64,000 nucleotides of DNA from assembly GCA_032358255.1 (NCBI GenBank), contig JAULBX010005554.1, positions 1-64,000 on the forward strand, read 5' to 3'. This document shows, one piece after another, positions 44,401-56,235 of the stretch. Position 1 is the first letter of the stretch; every line of letters starts with the position of its first letter. The notes beneath the pieces are model-generated. The model was not told where the DNA came from and did not search any database. It worked only from the letters and a program-made list of their open reading frames with translations. Origin of the DNA: Heterotrichella gracilis (taxonomy: Eukaryota; Sar; Xanthophyceae; Tribonematales; Xanthonemataceae). Made by a program: the position numbers and the translations under genes.

Positions 44401-46341
44401 CCCTGCTGGATACCTACATGAAGAAGGTCCCTGAGAGCCCGCTGTTGGTGCAAGCAGTGCTGGTGGTGCTGCAAGCGTTGATGAGGAATTCACGGCCCAC
44501 AGGAAACGCACCGCTGAAACAAAGGCTACAGGTGAGCATGCTGGTGGCCATTGGCCGCTGCAAGGACTCGTATATTTGTACAATATAAGTTGGTTTCCCT
44601 GCACATGCACCCATGCGATCCCGTTTCATCATTGGGCCTGTGTTGCTGCTGAACTTTGCCTTTTAATCTGTGCTGACAAGATAAGCTTAGCCGATGACAG
44701 GTGGGAATATATTTTCTGCATGTTTGTGTAAACAGAAGCGAGGCAAACCCTAAGCCCTAAACCCTACACCTTAAAGCTGTGCTGGGCATGCTGCGCAGGG
44801 GCTGGTCAACAAGCTGCCAAGGTCCAAGCCCGCCAATGTGGACACAGAAGCCCTGGCGGTGCTGTTGAAGAAGGCGCTGTATGCTGCATCAAGGGAGAAG
44901 GACAAGGGCGTCTACAAAGCAGCTGCTGCGTGCTTCCAATACGCAGTCAAAGTCAGCATGGCAACTGATCCTCAAAAGGTTTGTTGCTGCGCTGGAGCCA
45001 TATCTTATTTTGGGCTTTGCGGGCATAACCTACTGTTGAGCGTGAAACTTTTCTTTATCATTGTAAAACTCGCTATGCCATTGTTGTCATATTGAATAGG
45101 CGGTATAATGTAAACTGCGGTGAGCGGTAATTATATGCCACTGCTTCACCTTGTGCATTTGCTTCTGCTTGGTTGAGACTGGGAGCACAGCCACACTGAT
45201 TTGCATGGCAGGGCGCAGCAGGAATAATCCCGCGCAATGTGCATCCTCGCAGGCTGGCTCTGCAGTGGAGCAGGCTTGCAAGGACTTCATCAAGGGCCAC
45301 AAGAGCCGCCTGTCGCGCCAATTCCTGGAGGAGCTGTTCCGGCAGCAGCCTGACATTGGGCTGTTGTTGCTCCCGCAACTGCTGCAGTTGGCGCACACGG
45401 CCCGCACACCCTATCTGCTGATTGAAGCCCTACAATTGCTGCATTCGGTGCTGGCATCCATCCCGCCGGTAAGCTAATGATGCAAGGATGTCATCTTGGG
45501 CGTTGCTCTTCGTTGTTGCGTTGCCGAGTGGCATGTGCTGACATGCCGTAGCCATCCCCCATCATGACAGCTAGGTGCAGGGGGCATGCGCTGTGACGCC
45601 ATACCATATATCTCTAGTAGTCACTGTGGTAGCACGTGGTGCAACTTTGCTTTGGCCAGCGCTAACCTGAACCTTCTGCTCTGCAGCACCTGAAGCAGCA
45701 AGCCTGCGACACGCTGGTCAAGCAGGGCCCAGCCCTGACTGCCCTGGCAACCTCTTCGGTGTCAGGCAAGTTCAAGAGCCCACAGCAGCAGGCGGATGCG
45801 GTCAAGGCTGCCTGTGCACTGCTGGAGGATGTGAAGCGCCTGGTTGCTCCTCAAGGGGTGCTAGCCGCAGGGGAGGTCAGCTCGGTGAAAGCGGCTGTCA
45901 AGGGTGCAACCTCCACCGAAGGTCCTCCCAAGGTGGGCATCGCACACAACTACCAATATTGGGTTTTGTCTGTGTAAATCAGCATGCTAGCTTTGGCTTT
46001 TACATTTGGGAGCTTTGCTCCCAGGGTTCCCTTGCAGGTGCCCTGGGAAAGTATGCCACCACTATCAGGTTTCTGTGCCATTGGACAGTTACTTGATCTC
46101 CTTCTGGTTAGAACTAGTGTACTTCAGCACAACGTCCCGCATGCTGACTGGCTATGGCTATGTGTAGGTGCAAGGCCAGCTGGCTCGCCTGTCTGTGGCT
46201 GTGGAGGGGATTCAGGCGGCCAAGGGAGGCAAAACCAGCGCAGGACACCCTGTGGCTGTGGCTGCTGAGGCCAAGCCAGCACAAAAAAGGAAACCCAGTG
46301 CAGACAAGGCAGACAAACCCAAGAAGGCCAAGGCGGGCTAG
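38498..46341 (+). CDS. POL5: DNA polymerase phi / MYB-binding protein 1A-like (POL5)
   Basis: Eighteen exons in closed phase, 1205 residues: 38498-38563, 38837-38875, 39169-39306, 39574-39741, 40040-40309, 40573-40815, 41081-41247, 41509-41662, 41871-42101, 42408-42647, 42875-43163, 43400-43741, 43861-44021, 44238-44531, 44799-44978, 45253-45468, 45687-45932, 46168-46341 (TAG). Seen: FWDLASLEEASRYKAAE at the start and YAVRRLARGLASSREGARQG, both typical of POL5/MYBBP1A; HEAT-like helices throughout; an acidic run of Asp/Glu in exon 13; SDMDDDQMFKMDDKI, the hallmark just after it; and a Lys-rich end (KRKPSADKADKPKKAK) likely to be a nucleolar signal. Known members act in rRNA gene transcription and ribosome assembly and lack polymerase activity despite the name. 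Intron 6 has a GC donor (GCGAGT at 40816). Introns 4, 6, 9 and 14 contain CCCTAAA/TTTAGGG motifs. Confidence 0.92.
40976..41001. repeat. Telomere-type TTTAGGG tract in intron
   Basis: Three imperfect TTTAGGG units in intron 6 of the POL5-like gene. Confidence 0.75.
42187..42235. repeat. Longest interstitial telomere repeat in the window
   Basis: Six to seven tandem CCCTAAA units, nearly perfect, in intron 9 of the POL5-like gene, with degenerate units at both ends. Confidence 0.9.
43199..43247. repeat. T-rich tandem repeat in intron
   Basis: Repeated unit of the form AGTTTTTCAGGTTTTTCA in intron 11 of the POL5-like gene, soon after the donor at 43164. Confidence 0.75.
44745..44768. repeat. 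Telomere-type CCCTAAA repeat in intron
   Basis: Three imperfect units in intron 14 of the POL5-like gene, about 30 bp before the acceptor. Confidence 0.75.
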
Positions 46342-47264
46342 TTTACACCACCACCAACTGTCACAGTGATAATGGGTTGTAGTAGTGTACAGCTTGATGG
46401 GTGTGTATACACACATAGCACCAGTGAACTTCAGAAACTTTGTTTTTATTGGAAGGCCTAGCGCCTGTGTGGCGTTTTGTAACATGCACCTGTTTGCTTG
46501 AACTGCTGGTCTTTCTGATGCTCCAAGCTCCAGTGTTACGATTGTGTTGTGCATCATGTACCCCTGGCAGGGTGCAAATTGCCTTTATAAGACAAGTCCT
46601 TGCATGCTTGGAAAGCTCGCCATCAAAGTCTGGAGTACAGCATCCTGAGCAAGCCAATGCGGTGACGCAGGGCTTGCTATGCTAGCACATGGCTGTGTGT
46701 GTGCACTCATCCAAAGGGTATCCGTTGTCAGAAGCCCAGTGTGAGAACCAACAACATCTGGCTGCCATCACGTGGCCACCGCCAAATGTCCACTTGAGCC
46801 GAAGTTTGAGTAGTGTACAACGGTTACAGGTTTGTACCCAAGCAACAAAATAATCAGTGCCTTGCTGGCAATACTCTTCTCGCACCCATTCCTCTAGTGC
46901 AATAGCGCTGTTGGCTGACCCTGTCTGCCCGTCAGCGTGCGTCACGTAACAGGGCTGCGTCCTCCCGCGCTTATTGGCACATTCCCCAAAAGCTTCTGTA
47001 CAACCTAAGAAAATCCTAATGCTAACAGGTTAGCCACTGACACCCCACACCACGGGAGCACTGTGGCCAGCCCCTGTGCCAACATGCTACCCCCAAAATT
47101 GAGAAGTCAGCGCCCCATATCCATGGTCAGCCTGCAAACAAACACAGGAAGGTGTTGGAATCAGGGAGCTGGGTTGGTGCTCATGTGTTATATAACCACA
47201 AAACTAAACACAAAACTAAAAGCTTGTGCTAATGGTCAAGTTGCCCATCACCCACCTGACTCGC
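46342..47264. other. Intergenic between convergent POL5 and psaE
   Basis: Holds both 3' regions. A TGTAA at about 46479 lies about 140 bp after the POL5 stop and is a candidate polyadenylation signal. Open frames here have no motif or splice partners. Confidence 0.5.
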
Positions 47265-47973
47265 CTACTTCAGCTCCACAACCTCCTCCAAGCTGAAGTT
47301 GTTCGTTGACACACCAGCGTAGTTGACCTTGTCGAAACGGACCACCACTGGGTACCTGATTCCGCTCTGCAAAAAAGAAGTAATACCCATCAGTGTCTGC
47401 TACAGTCACTGCCCCCATCTTGCCCATCGTAGTAGAGTTGCTGTTTGAACATTGAACCTCAACAGCTGGGTCGTACCTGGTCTACGGACACAACCTTGCC
47501 AATCTCGTTGAACCAGTATGACTCTGGGCGCAGGACCTTCACCTGTAAGCAAGAGGCACATTGGTTTGTACCACGAGATGGGTCCAACGATGATCACGCA
47601 GTGACTGCTGGCCAAAACGGCGGGGAGAGTCCGTCAACTGGGCTGATGCAATACGTACTGGTGCGCCGCGCTTGGGGCCCACTTGTGGCTTGGGTGGGGG
47701 GGGTGCGGGTGCGGCTGTCTCGCCCTCTGCCCTCACCCTGAGGGAGACGCGACCTGCAGCACGCAGGGAAAACACTCATGACATGCCATCATGAGGAGGC
47801 GGGTGCAGGGTGTGTGATGGGCCAGGACCGGTGGGTTCTGTCGGCAGGCACTCTCTGGCATCCATGAGGTGCAGAGCAGGCTGCCAGCGTGCACTAATCG
47901 CGTGCCAACGTTCCCAAATCAGGGCCGGTTTGTAACGGGACGTACCGCGCGCTGCTGACAAGCTGGAGTACAT
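47265..47973 (-). CDS. psaE: Photosystem I reaction centre subunit IV (PsaE), nuclear-encoded
   Basis: Four exons: 47973-47946, 47753-47659, 47542-47477, 47366-47265; phases agree, 96 residues including a short leader, TAG stop. After a transit-type N-terminus ([18 protein letters not shown]) and a Pro-rich linker ([10 protein letters not shown]) comes the whole PsaE SH3-like fold: [49 protein letters not shown] and [11 protein letters not shown]. PsaE sits on the stromal side of photosystem I and helps dock ferredoxin and support cyclic flow. Nuclear location with introns is normal for green algae. The leader is short for a transit peptide, so an upstream start is possible, but no in-frame ATG was seen before 47973. 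Confidence 0.95.
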
Positions 47974-50201
47974 TGTGGCTGAGTTTGGTTGTCTACAACG
48001 AAACTATAACCTGACGATGGTCCAAGCTTGGCAGATGCAGTGACACAAGTTCGCACGATGCTTACAGCGTAGGGTTCGCACGCTATAGCCACCTCTCGAC
48101 AGTTGCTGTTCGACAAGGTGCGGGCTTGCGCGAGTGGGATCGGTCTTATCCAATCGCAGGTCAGCAGGGGAATCCTGGACTGGGTGAAGCCTGAGTGCAT
48201 GACACGTGGACCCCGCCGGCCGTTTCGAGGGCCACCGCCGCCTGTCTATTTTGGGACTCAAGTTGCAGATGGTGTTTTTGGGGGGTAATTAGAGTCCTCA
48301 GAGTTTTTTCACTTGGCAGTGGTTTAGTTGGTGGCTGGTGATTCTAATTGAACATATTTGAACATAACGGTACAACCTTTGCTGTGGGATTGTGGCTTAC
48401 CGTATGATACTACTGGTTTTTTTGGGATCAGTTGCCTGGTCTACTTGGAGTGGGGGCTCTAGTCTTGCTTTCACTGCGTGTGCCTAAGTGACGTTGCCTG
48501 GTCAGCTGAGGCACCCTGAGGGGTGCCAATGACGATATTTGTCCCGCAACCTATCCCGCTTCTTGCGACCAGGTTCTTTAGCTATGGTTCTTTAGCTATT
48601 GCGTATTGCTTGTGAAGGTTACCCACCCGTTTGGGTTGCCTCTCTGTTCTTGGCCCCCAGGGTGCAGGCTGTGACCTTGCACTCTGTGCTATCTTCTAGC
48701 TGTACTGCACCATCAACAACCTTGGTTTCTTGCACCTCCAACCTGTTGCAGCTTGCAGCTCAAGTACGGCCAGCGACGCGCCCACTTGTGCGAGGTTAAG
48801 CCTCCTTGTGGCACCACTAAATACTGCAGCAAGGTTTTTACTTTAACCTGCTCATAGGCCACGAGCAGTCGGGCTATGCTTTGCTTCTCCTTGGGCACAC
48901 TGGTGCACAGGAATGAGCGCTGCTTAGGCTGGTCCAGGATGGTGCTGCACAAACTCACGCCAAAGCGATGCTGCAGTTTTTTTTGGGCACATGGCAGCTG
49001 ACAGCCTATGAAGCCTTCCGCCAAAACTGTACTGACAACAGCAAACGGCAGCCCAACAAGTGCCCACCCTGCTGGGGCATGGCGTTTGCATGTAAACCCT
49101 GTTCCAACGCAGCCTGAACTTCCGATGTGTGACACAGCTGCAGCTGCACATATTGTGGTTCAACAAGTCACTGGGTCTACGTTGGTGTGAAGGCTGATAC
49201 TGGATGTGCTGTTAGCTCGAGTTTGTCTGAGCGTTGACAGCTTGCCACATGGCACTTTTTGAAACGTGAAAATTATAATCAATTTATTTATTGCGAATTT
49301 ACTTTTGTTTCTGAAAATGGGGCGCAGTTTCCTGGCGAAGCCGGGTGCATGCAATTCTGTTTGATAGCCTAGGCCTCATCCACAAGCGTAGTATTTGCCG
49401 TTGCTTAGGACTATAGAGGCACAGGATTGACGGGTTTTACAGTTGGGCAGTTTGTTGAAAGCGTCCATTTCACTCTGGCTTCCTCCAGCTGAAACAGTGC
49501 CACAGGGTCGTCCACCTGCCCAAATTGCCACAGCAAGCCAACTATACTGATTGGACATGTCGCACCTGCTGGCGTTAAAGGTGGGTGCCTGTTAAGAGGC
49601 CTACTTCGGCACTTTGAGGAGGCATGCAATTGACTGGTGGACAAGTACACAAAGGTGGTGCACGCACCTTAACCTTGGACTGTGCGCAGACTTGTTGCAA
49701 TCTCCTTATGTCGCTTGTACATTTTCCATTCGATTTCTGGTGCCTGCTCTCGACGCAGTGAGATGGCTTGCACGGCATAGCTGTCAGGTGCACACCACAG
49801 CAGCAAAGCCTAGGCTTGTTCCAGTGTCTGTATGACACAGGTCCAGTTTGCAGTCTGGAGTTACACCATTTGGTGCCTCAGTAGTTGGTTTGTTAGCAGT
49901 AGACAGCTGCTTTCCCTAGTTGGTTTTGCAGCAGTAGTTTGTCAGCTGTCCTATATCCAGTGCTGTGATCAACCACGAACCTATTATATATCCTTCTGTG
50001 AACTGTATGCAGTGCACTCCAACCAGCTTATCCTTGCGGCCGGCTTGCTTGCTTACCTTTCCAAGATATGTCCAGCTGTCCAGCGTAGCCTCACCCTTGA
50101 GGCAAGCCGTTGTGTTTCAGCCCAACCACGTTCCAAGTCAACCATGCAGGGGATATAAGTCAGGCAGCAGGCGAAGCGGTACGCATAGGATAGCGGCTTC
50201 A
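47974..50201. other. Intergenic, 2.2 kb, divergent
   Basis: Upstream of psaE (minus) and the alpha/beta hydrolase (plus). Overlapping ORFs of 60-140 codons on both strands, rich in Cys and Trp, lack motifs, phase partners or coding composition. I see no supported gene here. Confidence 0.5.
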
Positions 50202-52647
50202 ATGAAGTGGCCCACCACCTGGCCCACCTTAAAGCAGACAAGGAGTAGCTTGAGGGGCCTTGTTGACCGGTTGGAACGAGTTGCTGGGGGATTGCTGGAT
50301 GTTGCAGCGGTGGGCGCAGTGGGGGCGTCCATATGGACCCTGTTTGGCTCTGGGTCGTGGCTGGTGAAAGCTGCAGCTGGTTGGGCTGGACTGGAGCTCA
50401 GCTTCTACCTGTATTGCCGCTGGCGGTACGTCCACCGTCCTGGTTTTGCAGCAACCATGCAGGTGCTTTGAGTAAGGGCCAGCATTCCCAGAAGCTCTTG
50501 TGCGTTGCAGGGTGTTGGTGGGGGGCAAGCCGCGGCCTCTGGAGTATGACCTGGACCGGGTTGCGTCGCTCTATGAGCGTTTCCTCTGCCTTAAGGACTT
50601 CATGGACATCAAAACCTTCCTCTCGGGGTGGTTCCACTACGCTCCTTTGGGCGACATCAAGCGCGGCAACGTGGAGGAGCTGGTGGCCTATGGGTTCTAC
50701 AACCTCAACTTTGATGACCTTAACAAGCCTGAGCAGCAGTCGGTCCAGGACTTTGTGGGGCAAGTAGAGCAGGGCTGGGACATCAAGCTGGAGCCTGGCT
50801 TCAACCCAGCCATCCAGTTCATGGCGCACCTGTGGGAGCCCCTGCGCATCGTCCACAAGCCACTGGCTGCGTATGCGCTGACAGAGTTTGCGGCAACGTG
50901 CGCCGTGGGTTCCCTTTGGCGGGAGGGGTTCAAGCGCGTGACTCATGGCAGTGCGATCCTGTACATTCACAAACCCTGGGCAGCTGAGCACACGGGGATG
51001 GGGCAAGGGTCTGCTTCTGGTGCTGATGAGCATGAGGAGCAAAGCAGGAGGTGGGCAGTCCGTTGCCATGCACTTGCTTGGCTGGGATCAGTCAGCTGGA
51101 ACATGTTGTGAACCGAAGCATGCCGTGGAAGTTCTTGACCGTGGCAGCTGCTGCCCTATTACCGCCTGTGCACAAATGTTATACTCCTTGTTGATTGCAT
51201 TTACCCAGTTGTAAAACAAGCTTGGGTTTTAATTCCCGGTCTGTGTGCACCCCACAGGCCCATCGTGTTCCTCCATGGCCTGGGGTTTGGCATCTACCCC
51301 TACCTGTCGTTCATCCGCTCCATCATGCGGGCCCTGCCACACCACCCAGTGGTGGTGGCGGAGGTGCGCCACGTGTCGCTCAGGATGGTGCCGGAGGTGC
51401 CCTCTGTGGACGAGGTGGCGCGGGACACGGTAGAGGCGCTGCGCAAGGAGGGCTACCAAGACTCGTGCTTTGTGGGGCACAGCTTTGGGACCTTTGTGGT
51501 GTCGCGCCTCTGCCAAATGTTCCCTGAGGTGGCTGCTGAACACCTGGAAACCCTATGCCCTGAATGCGGAAACCCTTTCTGGTACCTACCCAGCATACCA
51601 TCCTTGAGTGTAAAATGCCACTGCCTGTCTAGCAATGTCTTAATGCTAGAGCGGTAATCTCTCCATGCTCAGACCTTGATTTTCCTCAGGTCAAGAAGGC
51701 ATGTGTATTCGAGCAGGGTACACAATGACTGGATGAAGATCCCGCCCATGCCTGACCCTGCGTTTTTCCTGCGCAGGCGGTGCACTCTACAGTCATCATT
51801 GACCCAGTCTGCCTCATGACGTGCTACCCGCAGCTGCTGTGGAATTTTATATACAAGCCCGCCTTTGCATCAGGCGCCGCCACCACAGCGGACTACTTCA
51901 ACATCGCGCGCTTTGTGTGCGCCCGCGACGTGTGCATCGCCGAGCTGTTCTGCCGCAGGATGGTAAGGCATTGCATTTTCTTTTAAAACATGAGACTTGC
52001 TCTGCTAGTTTCATTAGTTCCTTGCATATAATGCTTTGCATGCAGAAAAATACGAAACAATGGGAATTACTTTATGTATCGCAATTGCTGCAGGTGTGGC
52101 ACGATGTCATGCTGTGGCCTCAGGACATGCCGCAGCACACGGTGGTGGTGCTATCAGGGCAGGACGACCTGGTTCCCTCGGAGCTGATCAAGCAGCAGGT
52201 CAAGGGCTATGACAATATCAAGGTGCGCCGGATGGATACCACAGGCTTGTGAAGGGCGCTGTGGGCTTCGGCGCACTGTGTGGCTGTATTCCTTCCCGGG
52301 CCGAGTAGCATGTCCTCTGGTGTGGCTGGATCACTGCTTTGCAGGTTACTGGGGGATATGTTTGTGACAGAAACATGGGGCTGACTTCTCAGGGGGTGCT
52401 GATGTAATTGCTGTGTTGCCTGACTCATGCCTTTGTCGTTATTATCTTTTCTTTTTCGCAGCATATTTTTAGCCGCTCAGTCAGTACTTAGGGATGTTGA
52501 GGCAATGTTTTACCGGTGCCTGCGCAGGTCTTGTACCACCCGCTCCTGCCGCATGGAGGCTTCCTGTACTCCGCTGACTTCCAGAGCCGCATACTCAAGG
52601 GCTTAGTTGACTTCATGGGCCCATCCGCAAAGCCAAAGTTGCTGTAG
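50202..52647 (+). CDS. Alpha/beta hydrolase, membrane-associated
   Basis: Six exons: 50202-50425, 50511-51050, 51258-51528, 51777-51962, 52094-52222, 52528-52647; in phase, 489 residues, TAG stop. Start chosen at MKWPTTWPTLKQ, the last ATG before continuous sequence; earlier in-frame ATGs exist. Residues about 25-75 include hydrophobic segments. A conserved-looking domain follows (LYERFLCLKDFMDIKTFLSG, YGFYNLNFDDLNKPEQ). The hydrolase core has the oxyanion strand PIVFLHGLGFG, the nucleophile elbow FVGHSFGTFV, the Asp loop LSGQDDLVP and the His loop LLPHGGFLYS, so the Ser-Asp-His triad is complete. Substrate unknown; fungal and algal relatives with this N-terminal extension are annotated only as hydrolases. 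There is an acidic, Gly-rich insert just before the core. Confidence 0.85.
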
Positions 52648-53578
52648 GCCCAAGCGTGGCAGTGCGCTCGAGAGTGGAGAGTAGGAGGTATAGGTTTCCA
52701 TACAAAGGTGCAATTACGTTACGAGAGAATACTATCTGGCAATGGCTATATGCGCCATTATGATTCTCGAGAGTTGGAGATCCTAGAGAGATTGTAGTTT
52801 TTTGCATAAACCATCCAATTATCCCCAAATTTCAGCTCCAATGGCCAGCATGTCAGCATGCATTTTGATGCGTTGGGCTGACTTGACGACCAAGCTAGGT
52901 GACCGAGCCCTCCTAGCTCGTCATGATTTTTTTTGGAGTTGATTTATCTGTCACTTTTCTGAAATTACGAGCACTATCATATGACCAGCACATAATTCGC
53001 CCTAGCCTAGTCGGGAGGCATAGCTTGATAGGCCATGCCGCTGCGGTTCCTTTCGAACCAGTCTGGCCAGACTGGTTTCAAATTTCCCAGATACTTTATA
53101 ATCTGGCAATCCATGGAGTGACCTCATTACATGCCCAGGGCTTCAACGCAATTTGCTCATCCTTGCAGAGGTGTACATGCACATGTGCAGCGCTGTGTAA
53201 ATACATCTACCAAAACTTTCAATGACAGGCAGCACTTTGTGCCACACAAGCTTTCAACTATAAGCAATTGCACTCATTGTACATGGCGACATCAGAAATT
53301 ATACAGCTCTGTGCGGCCTAGGCTGTTTCAACTCGCTGGCTACAGCACCGTCAGCTGCCGTCACGATGGCATCTGGTACAGGCTCGTCGCCTAAACGTCC
53401 ACTGTGACACCATCAGCTGGCAGCTACAATCCAACAACAGGTGCGCACATTCTTTCAAATATGCGTGCAAGCTGCAGTACTTGCCAATAAAAGGCATTGC
53501 TTCAAAAATTTCACGAAAGCTGAGCTTCCTCAAACTGACTGTTGCGCACAGCACTGATGATCACATAATCATCGATGA
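52648..53578. other. Intergenic between convergent hydrolase and MetAP genes
   Basis: About 930 bp, AT-richer than flanking exons. No ORF with a motif; the 100-codon plus-strand frame at 52923 is not supported. Confidence 0.5.
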
Positions 53579-56235
53579 TCACGCAACCTCGGCCTCCCAC
53601 CACAGCGGCGGGGAAGTAGGCAACCGCTTGGTCAGCACCTCGCACCCAGCTTTGGTGACGAGCAGCGTGTGCTCAAACTGTGCGCTGCGCTGCCCATCCA
53701 CCGTGGCGGATGTCCACCCATCCGGCCACAGCTTGTCGCGCCACGAGCCCACGTTGATCATCGGCTCGATGGTGAAGGTCTGGCCCTCCTTCATCACCCC
53801 CACGGCCTGCACCACAGCAGATGGCATCACTTCAATATGCAAAGCACGCTAGAGGATCCTGAATGATGCATGTGTGCCTTGCCTTTCCAATACACAGACT
53901 CCAAACCAAATTGTGGCAGCAATACAAACCAAACGGAATACCAACAACAAAATATGCAGTGCCCAAGCGCCTGGCCCCAACAGCACAGAAGCAGTCAGCG
54001 CAGCGCCTGTCCTGCCCTCACCTTGTTGTGCGAGTAGTGCGGGATGTTGGGCGCACAATGGAACAGGTCGCCGATGCCATGGCCGCAGTAGGCCTTGACC
54101 ACGCTCAGGCCATGTGCCTGTGCATGCTTGGAGATAACCTCCCCAATCTCCCTGTAGCGCACCCCTGGCTTGACCATGGCAATGGCCTTCTCCAGGCACT
54201 GCATTAAACAGAAAAAGGTTTACAAGACAATTGCAGGTATAATCAGGGTAAAGTAGTAAATCTTAAACCCAGCATCATAATTATCCAGCAATGCGGCACG
54301 TCACTGAGCAGGTACCCCACTTCATGCGTCGTTGCAGCCCCTGTGGATGCTTCACAATGGCAAACAAGCCATCATGCATGCTCATCTCCAGCCCACCTCA
54401 TGCGCCACCCTGACGAGGGTCTTGGACTCGTCATCCACCTCCCCCACCACGTAGGTTTCGTTCAAGTCCCCGTGGTAACCCTTATAGTACGCAGTCACAT
54501 CCACGTTCACAATGTCGCCATTCTGCAGGGGCCGCGCATCAGGGATGCCGTGGCAGATGACCTCGTTGACCGAAGTGCACACGCTCTTGGGGAAGCTGTA
54601 GTAGTTCAGCGGGGAGGGGTATGCCCCAGCAGCAACCATGGCGTCATGCACCTGGGCAAGGCAGCAATGCTGTGAAGATGAGGACAGCGCATGCCACGTT
54701 ATGGCTGACAGGGGCACCAGCGATTCATGGCCACATCTAACTGGTGATCCAACAGATTGAGATGTATGCCACAAAGCTGTGGATCATGGGGCGTGATAAC
54801 TGCAGCCATGCATATGGGTTGCATCACCAATCCGGCGCCCTCCAAGCAGAACCCCATACTACAACTCGCAATACAAGTCGTAAAGATTTGCGCCGCACCA
54901 CTCTGTCAATCTCGTCCGTCGTCACGCCAGGCTGGATGGCTGCATGTGCCTTGTCCAGCACCTCCCTGGCCAGCAGGCATGCCGCGCGCAGGCCCTCAAT
55001 CTCCTTGGCCGACCGAACCGGCACTGCAAGATGCACCATCAAATGCCTGTTAGATGACCCAAACTCAGGAGGATGCGAAATCGGTTGGTGTAACAGCTTG
55101 CCACAGCCATCGACAACTCTCATGTGGAGGTCTTAGGCAGGCAATCCAGGGACCTGCGTGCTGCAGTGTGCATTCCTACGCATGCAATGACTCTTGTGTT
55201 GGACAATGGCTCCCCACCTGAATGCTGCTGCCGGCTCTGTATCTCAATGGTGGGCTCCCCATCAACTGCGTAGTCGGGGTGAGGTACATGCTCTGGAACC
55301 TGCCACAGCAGTGCAGTCTGTGAGATAGATGGAAACTTAAATGCGTACACCACCTGAGGTGAGGATTGTGTGTCGGCATGGCATGAACGGGACCTGCAAC
55401 CCTTTGGGAAAGACGCTTCAACCAGCAGGCTCCTACATACAACTGGACTATGGCTTAGCAGGGTACATGCCTCACGGGTGGGTCCAATCTTGAAAGGCCT
55501 GAGGCTGCCAGTCCACTCAAACTGTGGTATCGTTCCACTGCGCCCCTGCCAGGCAAACCCACTGTTAGATAGTGCCGGTTTCTTCCTCTAAAAACTACAC
55601 GCACATTGGAAAGCAGCAAAGAGGGCAAATGTTCCGCAGAAACTCGTACCCGGCCCCTCCTCGTACAATACTGCCAGCTAGCATGGACCTTCTTGTGCTC
55701 TTGCCATGCGGCCTGCACGTGGGTTAAGAGCGTCACAAGCAGACTTCCCCAGCTCTTGGATCATTGCTGTTAGTATCCTCTGTTGCACCCGGTATGAAGC
55801 AGGTAGCAGTAACACCAGTGCCAAAACATGGGTGCTGCAAGGACATGAGCTGGTAGTACACACCTTGAAGCAGTCTTGTGAGCAAAACACGCTGTTGTCC
55901 TTTGGGAGCTTAAGTTCAAGGCATTTGGGGCACTGCAGTTTCGCTGGCTGTTGGCACCTAGCACACGGATATCGGACATTGTTCAGGCAGCGGTACACTG
56001 TGTGGATCCAGTTGTTAGAAGACGTTGTTTGAGATACTTCTGGCACTTTCACTGCCCCCCTGCCTAGCCCTTGCTTGATAACGCCACATATGCATGCATG
56101 CGCCGACAGCCAATATCGATGCATGCACACGCCACAGCAAGCAGGGTTCAACTTCCTTGGACATGTATACGCTTTTTACATAAGAACCTACCTTACGCAG
56201 GTCGGCGCGGTGGGGTCATCCTCAAAACTTCCCAT
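53579..56235 (-). CDS. MAP1A: Methionine aminopeptidase type 1, cytosolic zinc-finger form
   Basis: Nine exons: 56235-56192, 55957-55864, 55712-55650, 55545-55471, 55299-55218, 55023-54899, 54651-54397, 54198-54022, 53806-53579; phases close, 380 residues, TGA. The N-terminus has the zinc finger of cytosolic MetAP1 ([27 protein letters not shown], then WQEHKKVH), followed by [17 protein letters not shown] and [11 protein letters not shown]. The pita-bread catalytic fold shows [12 protein letters not shown] (His), [10 protein letters not shown] (Asp), [10 protein letters not shown] (Asp), [11 protein letters not shown] (His), TIEPMINVG (Glu) and AQFEHTLLV (Glu), so all five metal ligands are present. 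It removes initiator Met from nascent proteins and the finger binds the ribosome. The intron after the THR-E block has a GC donor (GCATGT at 55470). Confidence 0.95.

Noticed and set aside
47974-50201. ORFs of 80-140 codons in the psaE-hydrolase gap
   Set aside because: Cys/Trp-rich frames on both strands, without motifs or consistent splice joins.
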